Positions 43,616 to 51,290 of a DNA stretch of 64,000 bases are shown piece after piece. Each line of letters begins with the position of its first letter. Positions within the stretch are counted from its first letter, which is position 1. The notes beneath the pieces were generated by a model that had not been told where the DNA came from, did no database searches, and worked only from the letters and a program-made list of their open reading frames with translations. Origin of the DNA: JABWBD01 sp040768665 (lineage in GTDB: Bacteria > Planctomycetota > Planctomycetia > Pirellulales > Thermoguttaceae); NCBI GenBank assembly GCA_040768665.1, contig JAXGMN010000023.1, forward strand, positions 62,001 through 126,000, read 5' to 3'. The position numbers and the translations under genes were made by a program.

Positions 43616-43715
43616 CAGCGCCACTTCGCGGACGATATGGGACACAAGTGCTTACGCTATCATAAGTCATCCCCACCCGGCCCCGTGCCGGGTGGGGCTT
43701 CCGGAAGTGGCGCTG
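43616..43715. repeat. Nested hairpin
   Basis: Outer arms CAGCGCCACTTC (43616-43627) and GAAGTGGCGCTG (43704-43715), with an inner 11-bp stem CCCCACCCGGC / GCCGGGTGGGG (43671-43681, 43687-43697). It lies just upstream of the HEAT gene and could be a structured leader or terminator. Confidence 0.8.
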
Positions 43716-43751
43716 TAGAATCAGACAATGCGGTTTGTCATCGCGTGACGA

Positions 43752-45083
43752 GTGCCCAATCCCGTGAATACCGATGAATCGAAAACAGGTTGCCGCAGGT
43801 TTCGATTCCGCTTCGGCCTGCGGAGCCTTCTGCTTCTCACGACCGCCGTCGCCGTGCTGCTAAGCATCGAAGCGCGCCGGGCGCACGATCAAGGGCAGCT
43901 CGCGGCTCGGCTTGACGACCTCGGCGCCCAATACAGCCGCACGCCCCGCAAATGGATCCCAAAATCCGCAAGACGAGTCCTCAGTCCGGACCAAAGCCAG
44001 TTGATTGTCGACATCTCTGTTGAAGGCATGCAGGCCCCCGGCCTTTCCCGCACCGCTTCGACGGTCACCATGAGGCTGGTCGAGCCGGCGGAGATCGAAT
44101 CGTTGTGCGCGATGCCGGCCATGTCCCGCATCCGGTCGATCCGATTAACAGGCAACGCGGTGACGGAAGACGTTCTCGACGAGTTGGGCGCTCTCGAGCA
44201 CCTCGAGATGGCGACGTTCCACTGGACAGCCATCGCCCCCGACGCACTGGGCGAATGGGCGAAGGCACACCCGGATTGTCAGGTCACCTACGATCCGTCT
44301 TCCAACGGGCTGGAGACTGTGGCTTGCGGCGCGCTGTTGGTTACCGAGGACCTCAGCCTTTTCATTCGTGCCGATCGGGGAGAACCGGAGGCCATTCGAA
44401 AGCTGCTGCACATCGCTGGCGATCCACGCTATGAACGTCTGCGAATGCTTGTGGATTTCCTTTGGCGAATCGACGGAGACACGGCACTTCCGCTTTTCAA
44501 GGAGGCCATGCAAACCGGAAGTGCCGGAACGCGGCAGGCGGTGGCCGAACTGCTCGGCCACCTCGGCGAAGTCGGTCTCCTCCGAGAGCTGCTGAATGAT
44601 CCTGGCACGCAAGTGCGCACAGAGGCGGTTCTGTCTATCGCCAGAATCGACAGCGCCGCTTCACGGCAGTCACTTCTGGTCGCGGCGACAAACAGTGAGC
44701 CCGAGGTCCGTGTCGCTGCGCTGCGAGAGTTGCCGAAGGTCGTTGGACACGAGGCACTACCATGCTACCTGGCAGCTCTCAACGATCCGCACGCCGACGT
44801 CCGTTGGCAGGCGATCTACGCGGTCCAGCAAACAGCCGACAAGACCGCGACTTCGGCATTGATCGGCACTTTGACCGACGAATACTCGCGGAATCGCTGT
44901 GCCGCCGCGCGGGCACTGGGCAAGATCGCCGATCCACGAGCCATCTCAGCGCTTCAAGCGGCCGCGGCGGAACACAAAGATTCATTTGTTCGAGAAGCGG
45001 CCAGCTCGGCTTTGGCTGAATGTTTCAGGTCCCCGGCGCCGGTGGAGGATGCGAGTAAAACGGCGAGGCGGGAATCGAAGTGA
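43752..45083 (+). CDS. Membrane-anchored HEAT-repeat protein
   Basis: 443 residues. A basic N-terminus and one membrane helix 'RRFRFRFGLRSLLLLTTAVAVLLSIEA' follow a pattern frequent in planctomycetes. Residues about 100-190 resemble leucine-rich-repeat-like segments ('IRSIRLTGNAVTEDVLDELGALEHLEMATF'). From about 230 on, five or more HEAT/PBS-lyase repeats follow (for example 'GTRQAVAELLGHLGEVGLLRELLNDPGTQVRTEAVLSIARI'). Likely a protein-interaction scaffold. No enzymatic motif. Confidence 0.75.
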   Translation: MPNPVNTDESKTGCRRFRFRFGLRSLLLLTTAVAVLLSIEARRAHDQGQLAARLDDLGAQYSRTPRKWIPKSARRVLSPDQSQLIVDISVEGMQAPGLSRTASTVTMRLVEPAEIESLCAMPAMSRIRSIRLTGNAVTEDVLDELGALEHLEMATFHWTAIAPDALGEWAKAHPDCQVTYDPSSNGLETVACGALLVTEDLSLFIRADRGEPEAIRKLLHIAGDPRYERLRMLVDFLWRIDGDTALPLFKEAMQTGSAGTRQAVAELLGHLGEVGLLRELLNDPGTQVRTEAVLSIARIDSAASRQSLLVAATNSEPEVRVAALRELPKVVGHEALPCYLAALNDPHADVRWQAIYAVQQTADKTATSALIGTLTDEYSRNRCAAARALGKIADPRAISALQAAAAEHKDSFVREAASSALAECFRSPAPVEDASKTARRESK

Positions 45084-45415
45084 AAGGAGGGAAATTCCGG
45101 GAAGAGGCCTCGCAGTCAAATCTGCCAATGAAATCCGAAGTCATCTCTTCTGCTTCACCGGCGCCTCGGACGGATATGTTCCACCCTCCGTCGCGGGGCG
45201 GGACCAATGCGGTCGCGTCCGCTGTGGTGGCGGTTGCAAGTCAGCTTCTAGCGCTCGGCCTGGGTGTGGCAAGAAACAGGCGAGTCTTGGCCCCTTCGGG
45301 CCAGAAACGGATGGAATTCTCGCACCCCCCCTTGCCTGAGTCGGTGTCGCGTCGAACAATTCGTCGCATCGGGCGTTCAAACTCTGTTGCCCCGCAGATT
45401 CCGAGGATCTTAGTC

Positions 45416-46306
45416 ATGGTTATGGTCGAAGATCTGTCCACGCGGCACGGGCCGGTCGGTGAGCTGTTCTCGGCTCCGCGTTCGCCCTCGGATTGGAACC
45501 GGTTCCGCCTCAGCGAAGACCAACTCGCCTTCTACCGCGAGAATGGCTATCTTACCGGGATTCGGCTGCTTGACGATCGCCAGGTGGAATCGCTTCGCAA
45601 GGAATTGGAAAGCCTGTACGATCCCAATCGCCCCGGGCACGAACTGTTCTATGAATACCACTCGAACGAATCGACCAGCCCGGACACGGTCCTCTTCCAC
45701 GCCTTGGGCGCCTGGCGGATCGCTCCCGGCTTCCACGATATCTTGTGGAGCCCCGCGTTCATTATGGCGGCATCGCAGCTTCTGGAAGGGCCGGTGCGCT
45801 TCTGGCACGACCAGTTGTTCTGCAAACCTCCGCAGCACGGCGGAGTCGTGGCGTGGCACCAGGACTATTCCTACTGGACCCGTACGGTACCCATGACGCA
45901 TCTGACCTGCTGGATCGCGTTGGACGATGCCGACCGTGACAACGGCTGCATCTGCTACGTGCCGGGGAGCCACCGCTGGCCGCTCTTGCCGATTACCGGG
46001 TTGGCGGGCGGAATGGATGCCATCCAGAGCGTATTGAACGAAGAGCAAAAGCGGCAGTTCAAGCCGGTGGCGATGGAGTTGAAAAAAGGCGAGGCAGCCT
46101 TCCACCACCCGCTGACGGTGCACGGCTCGTTCGAAAATATCACCGACCGGCCGCGGCGAGCGGCCGTGATCAACGTCTTCCGCGACGGGGTTCGCTCCGA
46201 CTCCGATCGGCCGATGCTCAACGGCGTGCCGATCGTGCCCAAAGGACAGAAAATGGAAGGGCAGTTCTTCCCGCTTTTATTCGATCCCGACGGAATGCCT
46301 GTATGA
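45416..46306 (+). CDS. Phytanoyl-CoA dioxygenase (PhyH)-family protein
   Basis: 296 residues from the ATG at 45416, preceded by GAGG. The Fe(II)/2-oxoglutarate facial triad is visible as H148 and D150 in 'AWHQDYSYW' and H236 in 'HHPLTVHGS'. 'CYVPGSHRWPLL' is typical of the family. The substrate is unknown. Bacterial PhyH proteins hydroxylate lipids or small metabolites. Confidence 0.85.
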   Translation: MVMVEDLSTRHGPVGELFSAPRSPSDWNRFRLSEDQLAFYRENGYLTGIRLLDDRQVESLRKELESLYDPNRPGHELFYEYHSNESTSPDTVLFHALGAWRIAPGFHDILWSPAFIMAASQLLEGPVRFWHDQLFCKPPQHGGVVAWHQDYSYWTRTVPMTHLTCWIALDDADRDNGCICYVPGSHRWPLLPITGLAGGMDAIQSVLNEEQKRQFKPVAMELKKGEAAFHHPLTVHGSFENITDRPRRAAVINVFRDGVRSDSDRPMLNGVPIVPKGQKMEGQFFPLLFDPDGMPV

Positions 46307-46326
46307 AGGGAGCCACTGCGAGTGAT

Positions 46327-46872
46327 TCAGTCGCGGGCGGAGAGGTCCCGGGTTGTGTTCTCGGCCTCGCGTGAAAACCAGGGGAGAAACTCCGTGTCGA
46401 CCGGCAGTGCCTTGGCGAGCATGCCGACGGCGCTGCGGGCGTCGCGATCGAGATATCCCCAGCGGCTGTCGAGCGTGGAACTCATATACTGATCCAGCCT
46501 CGCCGTGGTATTCTCGCTCAGATCCGCCCACGCGGCCAGTTCACCGATTCCCGGCGGCTCCGCCGGGAAGTCGCTCTCGGCCAAGATAACGTCTCGCGAT
46601 GGGGAAGGCTGCGATGGTTCGCCGACCAGGACGAGCCAGGCCGCGCAGGTGAGCAAGGCCGCAACCGTCGCAGCGGCGGCCGTCCAGGTGAATATCCGCC
46701 TTCTCCGCTCACGGGCGTGCTGCGGCGCACCCAAGCTCGCACCATGCCGGAGAACCTCGTCGCAAAGCCGCTGGTGCACCTGTTCGGAAAACGCCGGTCG
46801 CGTCCGGCTCGTCTCGTACTGAAGCCGCTCGCGCAGCATTTCTTCGGTGCGTCGGCCGTTCTTCCTAGGCAT
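46327..46872 (-). CDS. Putative anti-sigma factor / membrane partner of the ECF sigma factor
   Basis: 181 residues from 'MPRKNGRRTEEMLRERLQ'. A cytosolic N-terminus (about 1-65) precedes one membrane helix 'FTWTAAAATVAALLTCAAWLVLV', then an exported acidic tail. The start overlaps the end of the sigma gene by eight bases. No zinc-binding ZAS motif (HxxxCxxC) is seen, so the assignment rests on topology and gene order. Confidence 0.65.
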   Translation of the reverse strand: MPRKNGRRTEEMLRERLQYETSRTRPAFSEQVHQRLCDEVLRHGASLGAPQHARERRRRIFTWTAAAATVAALLTCAAWLVLVGEPSQPSPSRDVILAESDFPAEPPGIGELAAWADLSENTTARLDQYMSSTLDSRWGYLDRDARSAVGMLAKALPVDTEFLPWFSREAENTTRDLSARD

Positions 46873-47503
46873 GACGGGTCTCCATTTCAACGGACCACGA
46901 AGCGCCATCCTGCCGCAAAGCGGCCGGTTCCGCGCAAGCCGCACATTGCGGCTCGAACCGTTTCAGGTGCGGCAACAGGCGCCGCCGTGCGCGGAAGAGT
47001 ATTGCCTTGACGGCTACTCGCGACCGTCCCACGATCCGGGCAATCTCCGCCAACGGCATCTCCTCGACGTAATGGAGCCACACGGCCGCGTGCTCCGATT
47101 CCGAGAGGACTCGCCGAGCCGTTTGCCAAAGATAGCGGCGTTCGTCCTCCTCGATCAGCGCTTCCAAAGGCTCACGTGCGCCGCCGGCCGCGTCGTCGAC
47201 GCCGGGGATCGTGCGGGGATTCGCTTTGCGATGCGCGTTGATACAGACGCGTCTGGCGATCGTGAACAGCCACGTGCCGAACCTCCACCGCGAATCATAG
47301 CGATGCAGGTTCTCGTACGCTCGGACAAAGGTATCCTGCAGGAGATCCTCCGCCTCGGAACGAGAGCCCCGGTGCTGCAAGAAGTGCAGCACCGGGACCT
47401 GAAATCGTCGCATCAACTCTTCAAAGCTCGCCGCGCAGCCCTGCCCGGCTCGACGGGCGAGTTGCTCATCGCTCAGCTCCGAAACCGCTACGGGCTGTGG
47501 CAT
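46865..47503 (-). CDS. ECF-type RNA polymerase sigma factor
   Basis: 212 residues. Region 2 is 'FEELMRRFQVPVLHFLQHRGSRSEAEDLLQDTFVRAYENLHRYDSRWRFGTWLFTIARRV' and region 4 'ALIEEDERRYLWQTARRVLSESEHAAVWLHYVEEMPLAEIARIVGRSRVAVKAILFRARRRL'. A Cys-containing tail (CAACAE) follows. The secreted protein gene at 47523 lies directly upstream on the same strand and the membrane partner directly downstream, so the three likely form one operon. Confidence 0.9.
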   Translation of the reverse strand: MPQPVAVSELSDEQLARRAGQGCAASFEELMRRFQVPVLHFLQHRGSRSEAEDLLQDTFVRAYENLHRYDSRWRFGTWLFTIARRVCINAHRKANPRTIPGVDDAAGGAREPLEALIEEDERRYLWQTARRVLSESEHAAVWLHYVEEMPLAEIARIVGRSRVAVKAILFRARRRLLPHLKRFEPQCAACAEPAALRQDGASWSVEMETRHA

Positions 47504-47522
47504 GCGATCTTTCTGCTCGGGT

Positions 47523-48479
47523 TTATTGCGATCCCCCGCCGGCCTTTCTCTGTCGCTCTACCTCCGCGCGTGCTTTCTTGGCTGCTTGCCAAATCCGGTC
47601 GATCGGAGCACGCAGTTCGACCGAAACTACCTTCTCGGACAGGCCTACCTCCAGGGCGTCCAGCAGCACCTTTGCGTCGGCGTCGTTGCCGTGTTGGAGC
47701 GTTACCATGGCGCGTCCGCCCTCGATGATCTCCTTCACCTGCTGAGCGGTCTGTTGATCCGCGGCCGCCAATTCACCCTGGAAAAAGCCCTTTCCTCCGT
47801 CCTCGCCCATTGCGATCGAGATCCGTTTGGTCTTCTCCACGACGGGTGACTTTGCGGGCAGCTTCGCCCCGGCCAGTCCCACGGCCCGAGCCACGAACGC
47901 AGTTCCAGCAGGAATCTCGGCAGTCAATGCCGAGTCCTTTCCAGCCAGACTCTGCCCCTTTCCGGCCAGCGCGTTGAGAGCCTTCTTCAATTCGTCCACG
48001 GTGGAGGCGAACACGAGGACGCTGGGCTTGAAGAAAGCACCGGCAACCGCGCGCTCCCCCGGCTTTCCCTTGTCGTGCGTCCAAGTGTGGATTGTCCACT
48101 CCTCGTGCCGGCTTGCTTCGTGATCGGGTGCTTCCTGGGCCTTCTGCTCGAGGCGTGCCTTGTCGAAATCGGCCCTTACAATCAACACCCCACGGTCCGG
48201 AACGAATTTCGTACCGTAGAAAGTCAGACTGTGGAGATCTTGCCGGGGATCCATGCCGGAGATCTCCTCGACTTTCTGGAAGTGCTCCTCGGCTTGGGGG
48301 AGTTCTTGAATCGCCTGGTGGTAAGCCCGCTCGACGAGGGTCGAGTTCCGCATCGCATCGACATCGGCATGCGCGAACCACTTCGCGTCGCCAGGAATGT
48401 CCTTGAAGTCGACCGGCCCCGCCTGAACCGTTGCGGCCCAAGTGAGCATCGCAGCAATGGAAAGTGCCCAAAATCTCAT
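47523..48479 (-). CDS. Secreted unknown protein
   Basis: 318 residues from the ATG at 48479 with signal peptide 'MRFWALSIAAMLTWAATVQAGP'. The body (DFKDIPGDAKWFAHADVDAMRNSTLVERAYHQAIQELPQ...) has 'DLHSLTFYGTKF' and 'KALNALAGKGQSLAGKDSAL'. I recognise it only as a conserved planctomycete secreted protein. It ends 19 bases before the sigma gene, so it could be a regulated target or signal component. Confidence 0.7.
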   Translation of the reverse strand: MRFWALSIAAMLTWAATVQAGPVDFKDIPGDAKWFAHADVDAMRNSTLVERAYHQAIQELPQAEEHFQKVEEISGMDPRQDLHSLTFYGTKFVPDRGVLIVRADFDKARLEQKAQEAPDHEASRHEEWTIHTWTHDKGKPGERAVAGAFFKPSVLVFASTVDELKKALNALAGKGQSLAGKDSALTAEIPAGTAFVARAVGLAGAKLPAKSPVVEKTKRISIAMGEDGGKGFFQGELAAADQQTAQQVKEIIEGGRAMVTLQHGNDADAKVLLDALEVGLSEKVVSVELRAPIDRIWQAAKKARAEVERQRKAGGGSQ

Positions 48480-48588
48480 CGTTTTACCTCTCCTTTTGAT
48501 AACGGACCCCAGTCGTGGATTCGGGAACCTGGGCCCGTACAGGTGAGGGGGTTGCCATCCCGCGGGGCCTGTGCGGCACCTGCAGGGC

Positions 48589-48616
48589 AAGGTTCCGCTC
48601 GGCAAGCGGGACTACC
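48589..48616. repeat. GGTTCCGCTCGGCAAGCGGG palindromic repeat
   Basis: Second copy of the family at 26665. Arms AGGTtCCGCT and AAGCGGGACT around cggc. Confidence 0.7.
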
Positions 48617-48846
48617 GGCGCGGCCGACCACGAATTGTACGGGCTCAACACTGCCGACGTATACACTCGCGAGAGTCTGCCGGTTGCGCGGAATTTCCGG
48701 CAGTTCTAGAGAGTGGGCCAGCGATGCAACAGGTAGCCAGTGGATGGGGTGCTGCCTTGCAGTTATAACTCCTTTTTTATCAATGGTTTGAGACTATGTC
48801 TGGCGTCATGCAACACGGCGTGGTGCGTTGCATAGCGGCTGCCGGC

Positions 48847-48868
48847 CCGGCTGCTTTCGAGCAGCCGG
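48847..48868. repeat. Perfect 9-bp hairpin with TTCG loop
   Basis: CCGGCTGCT-ttcg-AGCAGCCGG. Related to the CAGCCCGGCTGC hairpin after groEL2. It may end transcripts entering from upstream. Confidence 0.75.
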
Positions 48869-49019
48869 ACTGATTGCGTGTCGTGTTTTCAACTCCGATT
48901 CTTGCCTGCCAAAATGGCAACTCCCGAGGATCCGCCACTTGGGCGGAATCGCGATCGGGCCGCGGCCCCCGGTGCGCAACCTTTTCTCTCAAAGTAGTTT
49001 ACTGCGACGGGTTCCCCGT

Positions 49020-49034
49020 TGGCACGCCGCTTGC
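49020..49034 (+). promoter_or_regulatory. Sigma-54 (-24/-12) promoter upstream of groEL1
   Basis: TGGCACG-CCGC-TTGC matches the sigma-54 consensus TGGCACG-N4-TTGC(A/T) exactly in its conserved bases, with the GG and GC doublets 12 bases apart. It lies 141 bases before the groEL1 start. Transcription would need an enhancer-binding protein. TGCC-AAAAT-GGCA at 48907-48919 is a possible upstream site. Confidence 0.75.
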
Positions 49035-49175
49035 GTTTGAGGGCACCCCAATCGGCCCCGGCTGCCATTCGGGGTCGTGGTGCGTCGGAAACAGCAACAC
49101 CCATCACCCGACGACGGGCTGCGGGTGCAGCCATCGGGAACTCGTATTTTCTGCCAGCAACAGGAGGAATCCGCT

Positions 49176-50852
49176 GTGGCCAAACAGATGGTCTTTGAAG
49201 ACGCCGCTCGGCTACCGTTGGCCGCCGGCGTGAGCAAGCTCGCGCGTGCCGTCCGAAGCACGCTCGGTCCCCGCGGCCGGAACGCCGTCCTCGACAAGGG
49301 TTGGGGCGCGCCGAAAATCACCAAAGACGGCGTGACGGTGGCCGAGGACATCGACCTTGACGACCCCTACGAGAACCTCGGGGCCAAGCTGGTCAAAGAG
49401 GCGGCCAGCAAGACCAACGACGTCGCCGGCGACGGCACCACCACCGCCACCGTCCTGGCCGAGGCCATTTACAAAGAGGGCCTGCGGATGGTCGCCTCCG
49501 GCGCCGATCCGATGGCGCTGTCGCGCGGGATCCAGAAAGCCGCTTCCGCCGTGATCGCGAACGTGGAGAAGATGGCGGCCAGCGTCAACGAGAAAAACAA
49601 GAAAGAAATCGTCCAGATCGCTACGATCGCCGGCAATAACGACCCTGCCATCGGCCAGGTGCTGGCCGACGCTTTCCTTCGCGTCGGAAAGAACGGCGTG
49701 ATTACGGTCGAAGAAGGCCGCCAGAGCGAGACCTACGTCGACGTGGTCGAGGGGATGCAGTTCGACCGCGGTTTCCTGTCGCCGCACTTCGTCACGAACC
49801 AGGACGAGCAGTCGGTGGAATTGGAAAAGTGCCTCGTGCTGATCCACGAAGAGAAGATCTCCAACGCGCGCAACCTGGTACCGCTGTTGGAAGCGGTGAG
49901 CAAGGCCAACAAGCCGCTGTTGATCATCGCCGAAGATCTTGAAGGCGAAGCCTTGGCCACGTTGGTGGTCAACAAGATGCGAGGGATTCTGAACGTCTGT
50001 GCGGTCAAGGCCCCCGGCTACGGCGATCGGCGAAAGGCCATGCTCGGCGATATCGCCACGCTGTGCGGCGGCCAGGCGATCTTCAAGGACCTCGGCGTCT
50101 CGCTCGATTCGATCAAACTCTCCGACCTGGGAAACGCCAAAAAGGTCATTGTCACGTCCGACGACACGACGATCGTCGGCGGCGCCGGCAGCAAGGACGC
50201 GATCGATGGCCGGGCGGAACAGATCCGCCGCGAGATCGAAACAACAACCAGCGATTACGATCGTGAGAAGCTCCAGGAACGCCTGGCAAAGCTCGCCGGC
50301 GGCGTCGCGCAAATTCACGTGGGCGCGGCGACCGAGACCGAAATGAAAGAGCGCAAGGCCCTTTTGGAAGACGCCCGTGCGGCGACCCAGGCGGCCCTGC
50401 AAGAAGGGATCGTTCCCGGCGGCGGCGTCGCGTTGCTCCGCAGTGTGAAGGTTTTGGACAAGCTCGAGCTTTCCGGCGATGAAGCGCTCGGGGCTCGGAT
50501 TGTCAAGAGCGTACTGGACGCTCCGTTGCGTGCGATTGCCGAGAATGCGGGCCAGGACGGCGCGGTCGTCGTCAACCGCGTGCGGCAGATGAAGGGCAAA
50601 AACGACGGATACGATGCTGAAAAAGACAACTACGGCGATATGGTCGAGGCCGGCATCATCGATCCGGCCAAGGTCGTCCGGGTCGCCCTGCAGAACGCGG
50701 CCAGTGTAGCCGGGCTGCTGCTGACAACTTCTTGCCTGGTCACCGAAATCCCGAAGAAAGAACCGCCCCCGACTCCTCCGGGCCACGGCGGCATGGAAGG
50801 CATGGGTGGCATGGGTGGCATGGGAGGCATGGGAGGCATGGGTGGGTTCTAG
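49176..50852 (+). CDS. groEL: Chaperonin GroEL, copy 1 (with GGM tail)
   Basis: 558 residues from the GTG at 49176 with AGGAGGA (49162-49168) seven bases upstream. The longer open frame from 49077 is leader. Full chaperonin-60 is present, with the ATP-site 'GPRGRNAVL', 'DVAGDGTTTATVL' and 'NAASVAGLLLTT'. The C-terminus ends in five MGG/GGM repeats, the flexible tail typical of housekeeping GroEL. The N-terminus 'KQMVFEDAARLPLAAGVSKLARAVRSTLGPRG' is more divergent than in copy 2. The promoter appears to be sigma-54 type. Confidence 0.95.
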   Translation: MAKQMVFEDAARLPLAAGVSKLARAVRSTLGPRGRNAVLDKGWGAPKITKDGVTVAEDIDLDDPYENLGAKLVKEAASKTNDVAGDGTTTATVLAEAIYKEGLRMVASGADPMALSRGIQKAASAVIANVEKMAASVNEKNKKEIVQIATIAGNNDPAIGQVLADAFLRVGKNGVITVEEGRQSETYVDVVEGMQFDRGFLSPHFVTNQDEQSVELEKCLVLIHEEKISNARNLVPLLEAVSKANKPLLIIAEDLEGEALATLVVNKMRGILNVCAVKAPGYGDRRKAMLGDIATLCGGQAIFKDLGVSLDSIKLSDLGNAKKVIVTSDDTTIVGGAGSKDAIDGRAEQIRREIETTTSDYDREKLQERLAKLAGGVAQIHVGAATETEMKERKALLEDARAATQAALQEGIVPGGGVALLRSVKVLDKLELSGDEALGARIVKSVLDAPLRAIAENAGQDGAVVVNRVRQMKGKNDGYDAEKDNYGDMVEAGIIDPAKVVRVALQNAASVAGLLLTTSCLVTEIPKKEPPPTPPGHGGMEGMGGMGGMGGMGGMGGF

Positions 50853-50936
50853 CAGAACCGTCCGGCTCTCGGCCGTGCAGCCTTTTTTCACGACAAACAC
50901 TAACCAATCAGCGAAATATCAAGAAGGAATGAGACC

Positions 50937-51236
50937 ATGAAGGACATCAAACTGAGGCCGTTGGACGAACGCATTGTGGTCGAGCCCGTGGAAGCCGAAG
51001 AGATGACGGCCGGCGGAATCGTTTTGCCGGACACTGCCAAGGAGAAGCCGCAGCGAGGCACGGTGCTCGCGGTCGGCCCCGGCAAGCTTCTGGAAAACGG
51101 CAACCGCAGCGAGTTGTCGGTCGCCGTCGGCGATGAGGTGATCTACGGCAAGTACTCGGGCACGGACATTGAAATTGAAGGACACGACGTCAAGATCCTT
51201 CGCGAGAGCGACGTTCTGGCCAAGGTAATCCAGTAA
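50937..51236 (+). CDS. groES: Co-chaperonin GroES
   Basis: 99 residues, preceded by AAGGA. 'IKLRPLDERIVVEPVEAEEMTAGGIVLPDTAKEKPQRGTVLAVGPGK' is the GroES beta-barrel with the mobile loop. It sits between the two groEL genes, 84 bases after the first and 54 before the second. It caps the GroEL ring. Confidence 0.95.
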   Translation: MKDIKLRPLDERIVVEPVEAEEMTAGGIVLPDTAKEKPQRGTVLAVGPGKLLENGNRSELSVAVGDEVIYGKYSGTDIEIEGHDVKILRESDVLAKVIQ

Positions 51237-51290
51237 GAGGACTGACTTCCCGTATCGGTACGGAACTACCAACATTAAGGAACCGCCATC

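Larger units (their letters stand above)
48480..49175. other. Long intergenic region upstream of groEL1
   Basis: Holds a GGTTCCGCTCGGCAAGCGGG palindrome (48589-48616), ATGCAAC/GTTGCAT arms (48810-48816, 48829-48835), a CCGGCTGCT-ttcg-AGCAGCCGG hairpin (48847-48868), a TGCC-AAAAT-GGCA motif (48907-48919) and a sigma-54 promoter (49020-49034). No CIRCE element (TTAGCACTC-N9-GAGTGCTAA) was seen. Confidence 0.6.

Noticed and set aside
48480..49175. CIRCE/HrcA operator upstream of groEL1
   Set aside because: No TTAGCACTC-N9-GAGTGCTAA or close variant was found. The palindromes present are of other types.
49212..50900. Long open frame antisense to groEL1
   Set aside because: Typical antisense shadow of a high-GC chaperonin gene with no ribosome site or motif.
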